Source of the DNA: CAZOZZ01 sp965247425
Lineage (GTDB): Bacteria; Acidobacteriota; Terriglobia; 20CM-2-55-15
Reading direction: 5' to 3'
NCBI GenBank assembly: GCA_965247425.1
Contig: OZ252023.1
Span: 2,666,001 to 2,730,000 of the forward strand
Length of the DNA: 64,000 bases
Shown here: in pieces, positions 34,718 through 43,894 of the stretch
How positions within the stretch are numbered: the first letter of the stretch is position 1
How the letters are laid out: the number at the start of each line of letters is the position of its first letter
The notes under the pieces: generated by a model
What the model saw: only the letters and a program-made list of their open reading frames with translations
Databases searched by the model: none
What the model was told of the DNA's origin: nothing
Translations under genes and position numbers: made by a program

Positions 34718-36451
34718 ATGTTGCGGACCCACATCATCGGCCGAGTCTCGTTGGGATTGCTCGGTGTGTTCTGCACCGGGGTCATGATCATCGGAGCCCA
34801 GGTCGACACACGGGTCGCGGATGCGGCCATGGCCGGGGACACGAAAACGGTGCGGTCTCTCTTGCGTGAGGCAGCAGACGTCAATTCGGCACAGGGCGAT
34901 GGAATGACGGCACTGCACTGGTCCGCGTTGAACGACCACGCGGACATGACCCAACTGCTGCTCTATGCCGGAGCCAACGTGGGCGCCACGACGAGACTCG
35001 GCGCATACACGCCTCTGTTTTTGGCCGCCAGGAGCGGTCACACCGAGGTCGTCGAACTTCTGCTCGAATCGGGAGCGGATCCGAAACAGGCTGCATCAGG
35101 AGCGATATCCCCGCTGATGATCGCGGCAAGCTCGGGCGACGCAGATTCGGTGCGGATGCTCATCGAAGCAGGAGCGGATGTGAACGCGGCTGAAACCGGC
35201 CGTGGCCAGACACCTTTGATCTTTGCCGCGGCGTACGATCGTCCCGACGCGATCCGGATGTTGCTCGAACATGGCGCCGAAATCGACAAGGGCAGCAAGT
35301 TTATCGAACCCCTGGAACAGAGAAGACGCCCCCAGCCGAACCAGCAGCGCGGTCAGGGGGGCCAGGCGACCCAGGGCGGCCGGACCGGCCAGCAGGAACG
35401 GCAGGGAGCCCAGTCCGGCGGTAACGAAACACAGACCGAAAAAGCAGAAAACGAGAATGAAGAACCAGAGGTAGATGAAAGCGAAAAAGAAAAGGAAAAA
35501 CCGGAGTTCGTTACCACGAAAGGTGGGAACCCCAAGGGCGAGCTGACGGCTCTGATGTATGCGGCGCGCGACGGACGTGCTCTCGCAGTCGAAGCCCTGG
35601 TGGAAGCAGGTGCGGACCTGGACGCGGTTAACGCGGACGAGAGCACCGCTCTGCTTCTTGCGTCTATCAACGGTCAATTTGACATCGCCACTTACCTCGT
35701 CGATGAGGGGGCGGACGTGACGATCGCCAGCATGGACGGCGCCACTCCCCTGTTCGCGGTCGTCAACATTCAGTGGGCTCGCCTGACGTTTCATCCTCAA
35801 CCGACGACAAAATTCGAGAAGACCCACTATCTGGATTTGATGACGCTCATGCTCGACAGTGGCGCCGACCCGAACGCGCGGTTGAAGAAAGACCTCTGGT
35901 ACATTGCCCCCGGAGGGGCCCAGAAGGAAAGGACCAACGCATCGGCGATTACGGCATTCTGGAAGTGCGCGGCCGTGGGTGATGTGGACGGCATGCGTCT
36001 GCTCATCGAGCGCGGTGCGGATCCGTCTCTGGCCAGCATCACCGGAATAACACCGCTCCTGACGGCCGCCGGCGCCGGGTATCACGGAAACGACGAAGTG
36101 ACCACACCGTACGGCCGCCTGCCGGCCGTCAAGTATCTGATCGAAGAACTCGGCGCAGACGTGAACGAAGCGGACCACGAGCCGCCTCCGAACCCCGATG
36201 CCGATCCCAATCGCCCCAGGCGGCCGGCTGGAGGCTTCACTGCACTCCACAACGCCGCCTCCAGGGGCGACAACGAGATGATCATGTATCTGGTTTCAAA
36301 AGGCGGCCGCCTAGATGCGGTTTCAAAGAACGGCCAGACGATAACCGACATGGCAAACGGGTACAGACAGCGGGTTCAGCCCTATCCCGCGACGGTCGCA
36401 CTGCTGGATTTACTGGGTTCGAAGAACACGCACAAGTGTGTGAGTTGCTAG
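34718..36451 (+). CDS. Exported ankyrin-repeat protein with disordered linker (copy 1)
   Basis: A 577-residue protein: signal peptide (1-27), about five ankyrin repeats (residues 29-192), a low-complexity linker (about 200-268; Q/G/R-rich 'QQRGQGGQATQGGR', then acidic 'ENENEEPEVDESEKEKEK'), and further ankyrin repeats (272-560). It ends H-K-C-V-S-C, a C-x-x-C at the very C-terminus that is also present in the paralogue. Ankyrin repeats bind proteins, so it may scaffold the DUF1592 and DUF1552 products in the periplasm. It is 23 bp after DUF1552, with GGAGG. Confidence 0.9.
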   Translation: MLRTHIIGRVSLGLLGVFCTGVMIIGAQVDTRVADAAMAGDTKTVRSLLREAADVNSAQGDGMTALHWSALNDHADMTQLLLYAGANVGATTRLGAYTPLFLAARSGHTEVVELLLESGADPKQAASGAISPLMIAASSGDADSVRMLIEAGADVNAAETGRGQTPLIFAAAYDRPDAIRMLLEHGAEIDKGSKFIEPLEQRRRPQPNQQRGQGGQATQGGRTGQQERQGAQSGGNETQTEKAENENEEPEVDESEKEKEKPEFVTTKGGNPKGELTALMYAARDGRALAVEALVEAGADLDAVNADESTALLLASINGQFDIATYLVDEGADVTIASMDGATPLFAVVNIQWARLTFHPQPTTKFEKTHYLDLMTLMLDSGADPNARLKKDLWYIAPGGAQKERTNASAITAFWKCAAVGDVDGMRLLIERGADPSLASITGITPLLTAAGAGYHGNDEVTTPYGRLPAVKYLIEELGADVNEADHEPPPNPDADPNRPRRPAGGFTALHNAASRGDNEMIMYLVSKGGRLDAVSKNGQTITDMANGYRQRVQPYPATVALLDLLGSKNTHKCVSC

Positions 36452-36467
36452 GGAACGAATAGTTGGC

Positions 36468-36500
36468 GACCGATTGGCACCGTTTGCGAGCGGTCTTTTC
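36468..36500 (+). terminator. Possible terminator after the plus-strand operon
   Basis: GACCG (36468-36472) can pair with CGGTC (36491-36495), followed by TTTTC. The stem is short, so confidence is low. Confidence 0.3.
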
Positions 36501-36528
36501 GTGTTTTCTTGAGGCGGAACTGGTCGGA

Positions 36529-36555
36529 CAGGGCGGCCAAACTTCGGCCGCCCTG
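36529..36555. terminator. Perfect 10-bp hairpin between convergent genes
   Basis: CAGGGCGGCC (36529-36538) pairs with GGCCGCCCTG (36546-36555) over a 7-nt loop. It sits 12 bp after the stop of the minus-strand 395-residue gene and 77 bp after the ankyrin stop. No T-run is present. It probably acts as a transcript-end barrier for both directions. Confidence 0.5.
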
Positions 36556-36566
36556 GAGAGACTTCG

Positions 36567-37754
36567 TTAGTCGATTCCGAGACTTGCCTTCAACGCATTC
36601 AGAACTTCCGTCTCGACGCGCGTGACGGCCTCGGCTGTAAGCCGGACGGAAGAGGAACCAGGCTCGACGCCGGTCAACTCGTCCAGCATGGTGCGGACGA
36701 AATCGGAATTCAGGTTGAGCACACCGATCCGGGTGAGCGTGAAGATACCCTGTATGAAATCCTCGGCGATGGTGTGTGCGTCGACGCCCTGATCGAACTT
36801 CGGGCCAATCATCAGAACCGTCTTACTGTTGTACTCAAACACGAGTAGCCGGTCCATCTGTTCCTTAACCACTTCAGGAACGTAACCGGACGTGGCGACC
36901 TTGGCGCCAACCGACTCCGCCTGCCGGAAAAACCCGACCGTGAATCCGGGCCGCAATGCGCTCTCCACGTCGAATCCGGTCGTCACATCTCCCGGTTCAA
37001 CAACTTCCTCAGGCAGTTGGAACGACCACAGCGCGCCGGAACCGTTCGCGATCCAGTCTGGGTCCTTGAGTTTGAACGATCTGTTCGGTTGAACGATCCC
37101 GAACCAACCTTCGGGATGCTGGATCGTCGCCGCGCCGGACTGTTCGGGCAACACCAACGCCCATTGGTCGATGGACTGTTTGGCAGCCGGGCCGTTGGCG
37201 AGAGTATAGGCGTACCGGTATCTATCTCCTTCGAGTGCCGTGACCGCGACACGCACGTCCGGCTCGACGTTCCGCAGCAACTCGTATCGAGTGACCTTCA
37301 ACGGAATCGGCACTTCCTCTTCCGGCTCTTCTTCTTCGGGCTCCGCCTCAGCTTCAGCTTGCTGTTGCTGCCCACCGCGGCCGCGCCCGCGTCCACGTGC
37401 CTGCTGCTGGGCCTGCTGACCACCCCGGCCACGCCCTCTTCCTCGCGCCTGCTGTTGTCCCTGCTGTTGTTGCTGCTGGGCCTGTTGCGGTTCCTCTTCC
37501 TCCTCTTCTTCCTCCTCTGCTTCGAGAGCTACCGGATACGCCACTACGAATTCGTTGTTGGCGATATCGATGAATACGTAGTCCTCGCTGTGCTCGGGCG
37601 GCATCACACCCGGCTCCGGGTCGATGCCCTCGGCGGGCCAGGAGGGAACGGGAAAATCGGTCAGGCCGACGATGTCTCGCTGTTGGGCCAGCGCAAAGCC
37701 CCCAAACAGCAAAAGGAGGGTCAAGAGGATGGATCTGTTAGCTCGTATTTTCAT
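36567..37754 (-). CDS. Exported protein with E-, Q- and RG-rich disordered tracts; centre of the mirrored locus
   Basis: A 395-residue protein of unknown family. It has a signal peptide (1-23, 'LLLLFGGFALAQ'), a conserved N-terminal ~50 residues, and a long low-complexity stretch (about 78-150). This stretch is made of a run of nine Glu, Gln runs and two copies of ARGRGRGRGGQQ, then acidic EEEEPEEE. A folded C-terminal domain (150-395) contains 'YAYTLANGPAAKQSIDQWAL' and 'GWFGIVQPN'. It lies between two paralogous operons and shares the R-G/Q/E linker style with both ankyrin proteins. It may be a structural partner of that module. No enzyme motif is visible. A terminator sits just upstream, so it is fed by leaky read-through or its own weak promoter. 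Confidence 0.75.
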   Translation of the reverse strand: MKIRANRSILLTLLLLFGGFALAQQRDIVGLTDFPVPSWPAEGIDPEPGVMPPEHSEDYVFIDIANNEFVVAYPVALEAEEEEEEEEEPQQAQQQQQQGQQQARGRGRGRGGQQAQQQARGRGRGRGGQQQQAEAEAEPEEEEPEEEVPIPLKVTRYELLRNVEPDVRVAVTALEGDRYRYAYTLANGPAAKQSIDQWALVLPEQSGAATIQHPEGWFGIVQPNRSFKLKDPDWIANGSGALWSFQLPEEVVEPGDVTTGFDVESALRPGFTVGFFRQAESVGAKVATSGYVPEVVKEQMDRLLVFEYNSKTVLMIGPKFDQGVDAHTIAEDFIQGIFTLTRIGVLNLNSDFVRTMLDELTGVEPGSSSVRLTAEAVTRVETEVLNALKASLGID

Positions 37755-37770
37755 GAAAACTCTTCAAAGA

Positions 37771-37800
37771 AAAACGAAAAGGCGGCCTGAAGGCCACCTT
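37771..37800 (-). terminator. Rho-independent terminator after ankyrin copy 2
   Basis: On the minus strand AAGGTGGCC (37800-37792) pairs with GGCCGCCTT (37787-37779, one G-U) around TTCA, followed by a T-rich tail (37780-37771, TTTTCGTTTT). It ends the DUF1592-DUF1552-ankyrin copy 2 operon, 28 bp after the ankyrin stop and only 16 bp before the start of the 395-residue gene. Confidence 0.75.
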
Positions 37801-37828
37801 CTCGATCGGTTTCACCTCGGTCCTGCAC

Positions 37829-39640
37829 TCAACAGGAGATGCATTTATGGTTGTTCCTGGCTCCCATCAAATCCAGCAGCGCCAGGGTGTCGGCATAGGG
37901 CTGCACCCGTTGTCGGGAGCCGTTCGCCATATCCGCAATCGTCTGGCCGCTCTTTGTAACCGCTTCGAGATTGGCGCCTTTCGACACCAGGTAGAGAATC
38001 ATCTCGGTGTCCCCTCGACCCGCGGCATTGTGGAGTGCTGAGCGACCGCCTCTGTTCCCCCGTCTCCGGAATTGATTGTTCTGGTCCGCGTTCGGGTTGG
38101 GAGGCGGGCCCGTGTCGACCTCGTTCACATCCGCCCCGAGTTCTTCCACCAGGTACCTGACAGCCGGCATCCGGCCCAGGGGCGTCGTCAGGGCGTCGTT
38201 GCCGTGAAATCCCGCGCCGGAGGCGATCAACAGCGGCGTGATGCCTTCGATGCTGGCGATGTCCGGGTCGGCGCCGTGCTCGATCAGCAGACGCATCCCG
38301 GCCATATCGCCAACAGCCGCGGCCTTCCAGAACGCCGTCGTCCCCGAGGAGTTGTTCCTTTCGAGGGCGAAGTTGTAACCGATGTACCAGAGGTTCTTCC
38401 GCAAGCGAGCGTTGGGATCCGCGCCACGGTCGAGCATGAGCTCCATCAACTCGAGATATGGGGTCTTCTGGTAGAAGGTCGTCGGCTGGGGGCGGTTCGT
38501 TCGCAGCGTCCACTGCATTCTAAGGACGCCGTACAAGGGCGTGGCGCCATCGACGCTCGCGATGGTCACGTCCGCCCCGTTTTCGACAAGATACTTGACG
38601 ATGTCGAAATTGCCGTTGATTGCCGCCAGGAGCAGCGCCGTGCTGTGGTCGCCATTAACAGTGTCCAGATCCGCTTCAAGCTCGACCAGGGCTTCGACCG
38701 CCTCGAAATTGCCATCGCGGGACGCATACATCAGAGGCGTCAGTTTCCCTTTGGGATTCCGGCCTTTCTCGGTTGAGAGCTCCGGCTCTTCGTCGTTCTT
38801 GGCCGCTTCGTCTCCCTCGGTTTCGTCCTCGGCCTCGTCCTCTGTCGGAACCGCGGTCTCGTCTCCGGCCTCCTTGGCCGCGTCTTCGGCCTCCTTGGCC
38901 GCGTCTTCGGGCTTCTCAGCCGGTTCGTCGGGAGTCTCGTTGCCTGCCACCTCGGTCACCTGACCGCCCCGTCCGCCTCGTCCACCCCGACCACCGGTCT
39001 GTCCCACCTGTTGGCCATTCTGGCCGGGTCGACGCCGCGGGGGAGGAGGTTCGATCTGTTTGCTCGCCTTGTTGATGTCGGCACCGGCTTCGGCCAGAAC
39101 CCGGATTGCCTCAGGACTGTTGAACGCGGCAGCGAAGGCAAGCGCGGTCTGGCCACGCTCGGTCTCGGTCGCATCCAACTCCACTCCTGCTTCGACCAGC
39201 ATCGTCACCAGGTCCGCATTCCCGGAACTGGCTGCCATCATCAGCGGGGTCATTCCGCCCACCGCGGGCTTCTCTGGATCGGACCCCGCCTTGAGCAGCA
39301 TCTCGACGATACCGCCGTGACCGTGCTTGCTCGCCAGATACAGAGGCGTGTACGCGCCCAGGCGCGTCGTTGCCTCCACGTTCGCTCCGGCATAGAGCAG
39401 GGGTTGGGCCAGTTCCACGTCACCATTGAACGCCGCCCAATGGAGCGCCGTCATACCGTCGCCCTGGGCGGAATTGACATCGACCGCCTGCCGTATCAGA
39501 CCGCGAACAGCCTCGGCGTCACGCATCATTGCCGCATCGGCGACGCGCGTGTCGGCCGGCGATCCGACCAGGACCAGGGTCACGGAAAGAGCGACGGCCA
39601 AGCTCAGCGAAACCGCCCAAATGATGTTCTTGCGCAACAT
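37829..39640 (-). CDS. Exported ankyrin-repeat protein with disordered linker (copy 2)
   Basis: A 603-residue paralogue of the plus-strand ankyrin protein (34718-36451) with the same layout: signal peptide (1-28), ankyrin repeats, a low-complexity linker (about 200-295: 'TGGRGGRGGRGGQ', then acidic and Ala-rich 'EDAAKEAEDAAKEAGDE'), more ankyrin repeats and the terminal H-K-C-I-S-C. The linker is longer and more RGG-rich than in copy 1. GGAGG lies before its ATG, 14 bp after DUF1552 copy 2. Confidence 0.9.
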   Translation of the reverse strand: MLRKNIIWAVSLSLAVALSVTLVLVGSPADTRVADAAMMRDAEAVRGLIRQAVDVNSAQGDGMTALHWAAFNGDVELAQPLLYAGANVEATTRLGAYTPLYLASKHGHGGIVEMLLKAGSDPEKPAVGGMTPLMMAASSGNADLVTMLVEAGVELDATETERGQTALAFAAAFNSPEAIRVLAEAGADINKASKQIEPPPPRRRPGQNGQQVGQTGGRGGRGGRGGQVTEVAGNETPDEPAEKPEDAAKEAEDAAKEAGDETAVPTEDEAEDETEGDEAAKNDEEPELSTEKGRNPKGKLTPLMYASRDGNFEAVEALVELEADLDTVNGDHSTALLLAAINGNFDIVKYLVENGADVTIASVDGATPLYGVLRMQWTLRTNRPQPTTFYQKTPYLELMELMLDRGADPNARLRKNLWYIGYNFALERNNSSGTTAFWKAAAVGDMAGMRLLIEHGADPDIASIEGITPLLIASGAGFHGNDALTTPLGRMPAVRYLVEELGADVNEVDTGPPPNPNADQNNQFRRRGNRGGRSALHNAAGRGDTEMILYLVSKGANLEAVTKSGQTIADMANGSRQRVQPYADTLALLDLMGARNNHKCISC

Positions 39641-39654
39641 TAAATCGTTCCTCC

Positions 39655-41034
39655 CTAGATATCGATCACACCCGTACTGTCACCGAAGACTTCCATCTCT
39701 TCGAAGCCCAGCCGTTGCAACACACTCAGATGCAGGTTCGCAGAAGGCGACCCGTCCGCCAGGCTGAAGTGCTGACCGCCTTTCACCCGGCCGCCGGCAT
39801 GTCCCAGCAGCATCAACGGCACCCGCTTGTGGTTGTGCAGGTTCGAGTCCCCCATCGGGGATCCGTACAGGATCAGAATGTTGTCGAGCAGAGTGCCGTC
39901 CCCGTCCGGCGTCTCTTTGAGCTTCTCGGCGAAGTAAGCCATCGTGCTGACATGGTACTTGTTGATTTCCGAGAAGGCCGTGATCCGCTGCTCGTTCTCC
40001 CCGTGGTGGGACGCCCGGTGGAATCCGGTGTCCACACCGCTTTCCGGGAACGTCCGCCCCGAAACGTCACGGCTCAGCTTCAAGGCCGACACGCGCGTCG
40101 TGTCGCTGGCAAAGGCCAGAACCTGAAGGTCCAGCATCAGCTTGACGTGCTCGTCCCAGGAATCGGGAACGCCGATCGGCGCCGATTCCAATTCGCGAAG
40201 CTCACCGCTGGCATTCTTCTCTTCGATACGCTGGATCCGTCGCTCGATCTCGCGAACGTTCTCCAGATGCTGCTCGAGGCGGTGACGATCGGCTGGTCCA
40301 AGTTTCGTCTTCAGTTCCGCCACGGTGTGGGAAACCCAATAGAGAATACTGCGGTCCATCTGACGGCGGTCGGAACGTTCTTCCGGTGAACCGCCGACCC
40401 CGAACAACTGATCGAAGACCATCCGCGGATCGCGTACCATGGGGAGGGGCTTGGTGGGCGTCTCCCAACTGATAGAGTTGGTGTATGCACACGAATAACC
40501 GTAGTCGCACCCTCCGGCGTTATCGATATTTTCGATGTTGAGCTGGATGGACGGTAGCGGAGTTTCCTGGCCGGACCGCTTCGCGTAAACTTGATCGATC
40601 GACGCGCCCGCGTAAATGTCCGAACTTTGAGTCTGCTTGGGATGGGCCTGCGTCAGGAACACGGCACTCGACCGGAAGTGATCGCCCCCAATCTCCTTGA
40701 CGATCCAGGCCTCGGCGGCCCTCATGTCCGTGTTGCTCACGATCGTGAGGTAATCTCTGAACGGTTCAAGCGGAATCAGACTGCTGGGGGTCAGGTCGAA
40801 GTCGCCTCCGACACCGGAGGGAGACCACAGGTTTTTCGTAGCGCCCCATCGGGTGGATCCGGCCGAGCCATGGACCATCTCCACACAGGCGAGACGGACC
40901 GGCCGTTCGGTGGCTGCAGCCTCCTGTGTGGAGGACATGGCAGGCGCCATCGACTCCAGGAACGGGAGCGCCACGGTCGCACCCATGCCCCGGAGCATGG
41001 TGCGACGAGAAATGTACTTCTTGGTAATGAACAT
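39655..41034 (-). CDS. DUF1552 Tat-exported protein (copy 2)
   Basis: A 459-residue paralogue of the plus-strand DUF1552 protein, with the same length. The Tat signal is S-R-R-T-M-L-R-G-M-G. The same conserved blocks are present ('IVSNTDMRAAEAWIVKEIGG', 'GGDHFRSSAVFLTQAHPKQT', 'LYGSPMGDSNLHNHKRVP', end 'FGDSTGVIDI'). It is the middle gene of the minus-strand operon, 57 bp after the DUF1592 copy 2 stop. Confidence 0.9.
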   Translation of the reverse strand: MFITKKYISRRTMLRGMGATVALPFLESMAPAMSSTQEAAATERPVRLACVEMVHGSAGSTRWGATKNLWSPSGVGGDFDLTPSSLIPLEPFRDYLTIVSNTDMRAAEAWIVKEIGGDHFRSSAVFLTQAHPKQTQSSDIYAGASIDQVYAKRSGQETPLPSIQLNIENIDNAGGCDYGYSCAYTNSISWETPTKPLPMVRDPRMVFDQLFGVGGSPEERSDRRQMDRSILYWVSHTVAELKTKLGPADRHRLEQHLENVREIERRIQRIEEKNASGELRELESAPIGVPDSWDEHVKLMLDLQVLAFASDTTRVSALKLSRDVSGRTFPESGVDTGFHRASHHGENEQRITAFSEINKYHVSTMAYFAEKLKETPDGDGTLLDNILILYGSPMGDSNLHNHKRVPLMLLGHAGGRVKGGQHFSLADGSPSANLHLSVLQRLGFEEMEVFGDSTGVIDI

Positions 41035-41091
41035 CCTTCCTCCTGCTTGAACCTTATCTATTATTGCTCTCGTATGAGTCTGGTCGAACCC

Positions 41092-43563
41092 TTAACGTTC
41101 GTTTCCTGCCTCGGTCACGACTTCTTCCGCCCTGTTCATCTGAAACGCGGGGCTCTTCACGATACCGAGAACCAGCCTGGAAAAACGGTTGTCGTTGCTG
41201 GCCGCTTCGCTGGTGATCGTCCGGACCGTGGGCATGTCGAAGTATTCGATCCTCCGGCCGATAGCAAACGACAGCAGTTTGCGGGTCAGCCCATCGATGA
41301 ACATTTCCGAGTAGCCGAGTATGGCATTTCGGAGGCTCGCCGGCCCGTCCATCGGCGTCCCGTCATGCAGTACCGTAGTCGAGTCGATCGGGATACCTGC
41401 ACTGTGAATGCGGAAGCCTCCCGAATCGAGCGCGAACGTCTTGTCCCAGGTCCGCCACCTGCCGGTCACATCGAAATTCTCCAGGGCCAGCCCCAGAGGG
41501 TCGATCATCTTATGACACGAGGCGCACACCGGATTGGACCGATGCATCTCCATTCGTTCGCGGACGGTCAGGACCTTGCCCGTGTCGACAGCCTCGGTTT
41601 CCTCGAGAGAAGGCACGACGGGAGGCGGTGCCGGCGGTGCCGTGCCGAACAACACCTGAAGCACCCACTTGCCCCGAAGTACTGGAGAGGTACGGTCGGC
41701 GTTGGAAGTCATCGTCAGAATGCCGCCTTTGCCCAGAAGGCCTCGCCGGTAATCGTCGGTGACACTCACGCGGCGGAAGTGTTCGCCTCGAACATTCGGG
41801 ATCTCGTAGTGGTCGGCCAGGCGCTCGTTGACGAACGTGTGATCCGCCGTTATCAGATCCAGGACGTTCCGGTCCTCCCGAACGATACTGTCGAAGAACA
41901 GCTCCGCTTCGGTCTCCATCGCCGAAGCCAGCGTCAGGTCGAACAACGGGAAATAGAAAGGATCCGGTTCGATGTTCCCAAGGTCCGGCAAATGAAGCCA
42001 CAGGTTCGCAAACTTCTCCGACAGCCATATGGACCGGGGATCGGCCAGCATCCGGTGGACCTCGGCTTCGAGCACGGCCGGATCCCGGAGCCTGCCATCT
42101 TCGGCAATATCGATCAGTTTTTCATCGGGTGGAGTACCCCAGACGAAGTAGGAAAGACGGGAAGCTAAAGCCAGATCCCCAACGTAGTAGCTCTCGCCTG
42201 GCGCGACGCCTGCCGGGGGGATCTCGAACTTGAACACGAAATAGGGATTCGTAAGCATGGCATGGAGGGCGGTCCGAATGCCGGACTCGAAGTCCCCACC
42301 CTCCTGGCGGCCCTGGCCGTAGAACAGCATGAGCCCTTCCATGTCTTCGTCGGTCGTCGGCCTCCGGTACGCCTTGCGGGCCAGCCTGCCGATGATCTCG
42401 GTGGCACAGGGCATTTCCTCATCGAGGCTCAGGGGACGACACGTAAACACGCTCCGGCGCGGCGCCGAATCCGACACGCCCGACACATTGAACGGACCGC
42501 TGATCTCGAACTCCCGAAGGTGGGCGTAAATAGTCAGGTCGTGTGTATTCGGGGCGTCGGTGTCCACCATGGTCTGGTTGATTTCGAGGATGTCGTCCTC
42601 GACGATGGGAGAGTGATTGTCGATGAATGCAACCGCAACCCGATGGGGGCCCGCCTTCACGAAAATCCGGCCCGTCGTCAAGTTCAGACCCACTTCCTCG
42701 GCCTCCGACATCTCCGGATCGACAGCCAACAGCGCCACACGCCCGCCGTCGATTGAAACCTCGACCTCCTCGTCGTCCACGTTGGAGAAGAATCGGCCCG
42801 TCGCGGTCGCGTAGAGGAGCACCCGGATGTCATATTCTCCGTCCGCCGGGAAATTGAACATTTCCGATGTCCCGCCCCGGGTACCGAACGGGGTGCCAGG
42901 CACGTGATTCAGTTGCGCGGCCATCCTGTTGAGCTTGAACATCACCGATGTCGGGGAGGCCTTCGGATCGCCCAGCGCCTGGTTCGTGATCTCGGCAGCG
43001 GCACGCATATACCCTTCCATCAGGGATGCCGAAAGCGGCTGCGAGTCCGCTATATTGTCCATGCCTTCGCTGAGCATGTCCGCGGGCAGGTACTTGGCAA
43101 CATCCACCTCAACACCGAGAAGGTCCCGGATCGAGTTGGCATACTCATCGCGCGTGAGACGCTGGAAGGAACGGGAACCGGAGTTCGGGTCGATAGACGC
43201 CGCCTGGCCCAGTTGTGCCTCCAGGGTCTTGTAAAAAACCTCGCTATCCGCTCGTGGAGGGCGGGCTTCGCCGGCGGGGGGCATCAATCCCGCCTTCAAC
43301 TTGGCGATCACCTTTTCGGCAAGCTGGGGATTCTCTTCCGGGTGGGCGAGATCGAGACTCGTCAGGGACATCCCGCCAAAAGCCGAGATGTCGTCGTGAC
43401 AGACCGCGCAGTTGTTCGACACGAAATCTCGTTGGGAATTAAGCGACGCCGGAACGACCGTTTGACCTGTTTGAGGAGCTACTGGCAATGCAATATTGAT
43501 GGTGCCGGCCACCAGCAGGCACACGACGACGGTAGTCAGAATTGCATATCTGTATCGAAACAT
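41092..43563 (-). CDS. DUF1592-type exported cytochrome-like protein (copy 2)
   Basis: An 823-residue paralogue of the plus-strand DUF1592 protein. It has a signal or anchor helix (about 8-28), a first CxxCH 'CAVCHDD', 'KLKAGLMPPAGEARP', 'FQRLTRDEYANSIRDLLGVE' and a second CxxCH 'NPVCASCHKMIDPLGLALE'. Both heme-type motifs are kept in the two copies. It is the first gene of the minus-strand three-gene operon, divergent from a further CxxCH protein at 43895. Confidence 0.9.
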   Translation of the reverse strand: MFRYRYAILTTVVVCLLVAGTINIALPVAPQTGQTVVPASLNSQRDFVSNNCAVCHDDISAFGGMSLTSLDLAHPEENPQLAEKVIAKLKAGLMPPAGEARPPRADSEVFYKTLEAQLGQAASIDPNSGSRSFQRLTRDEYANSIRDLLGVEVDVAKYLPADMLSEGMDNIADSQPLSASLMEGYMRAAAEITNQALGDPKASPTSVMFKLNRMAAQLNHVPGTPFGTRGGTSEMFNFPADGEYDIRVLLYATATGRFFSNVDDEEVEVSIDGGRVALLAVDPEMSEAEEVGLNLTTGRIFVKAGPHRVAVAFIDNHSPIVEDDILEINQTMVDTDAPNTHDLTIYAHLREFEISGPFNVSGVSDSAPRRSVFTCRPLSLDEEMPCATEIIGRLARKAYRRPTTDEDMEGLMLFYGQGRQEGGDFESGIRTALHAMLTNPYFVFKFEIPPAGVAPGESYYVGDLALASRLSYFVWGTPPDEKLIDIAEDGRLRDPAVLEAEVHRMLADPRSIWLSEKFANLWLHLPDLGNIEPDPFYFPLFDLTLASAMETEAELFFDSIVREDRNVLDLITADHTFVNERLADHYEIPNVRGEHFRRVSVTDDYRRGLLGKGGILTMTSNADRTSPVLRGKWVLQVLFGTAPPAPPPVVPSLEETEAVDTGKVLTVRERMEMHRSNPVCASCHKMIDPLGLALENFDVTGRWRTWDKTFALDSGGFRIHSAGIPIDSTTVLHDGTPMDGPASLRNAILGYSEMFIDGLTRKLLSFAIGRRIEYFDMPTVRTITSEAASNDNRFSRLVLGIVKSPAFQMNRAEEVVTEAGNER

Positions 43564-43894
43564 TAATTTATTACCTCTCCCCCCGCCTTCCTCGATCGAA
43601 TGGGCCCAATCCTCGGGAGGTCCAACAACTAGTATTTATCATTAAATAAGTCCCATATCAAGAGCGCTTTGCGGCACTTTCACTTTTCGGGAAGGATCGT
43701 TTTGCACGAACTCGCCGACAAGCGGAACAACCAGGTGCGCAAAACTGTTGGCTACGTGCCTGATCTTACTATTATATTATAGAAAACGGCCCCGATTCAG
43801 GTCCACGACGCACAAATGTGGGCAGTCCCGGCGACCCTATATTAATTACGAGCCTCGGAGTCCGAACGTTACTCATCATCAGAAACGAGGTCAT
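43564..43894. other. Divergent, AT-rich promoter region
   Basis: These 331 bp separate the minus-strand DUF1592 operon from the plus-strand cytochrome-like gene and are clearly richer in A+T than the surroundings. A plus-strand promoter is suggested by TTGGCT (43748-43753) and TATTAT (43770-43775) with a 16-bp spacer. For the minus strand, TTGATA near 43657 and an A/T-rich -10 region are possible but weak. Confidence 0.4.

Noticed and set aside
34718..36451. Minus-strand frames of up to 384 residues opposite the ankyrin gene
   Set aside because: They are shadows of repeated ankyrin codons on the coding strand.
40591..42168. 525-residue plus-strand reading frame
   Set aside because: It runs antisense through the DUF1552 and DUF1592 genes and shows no family features.
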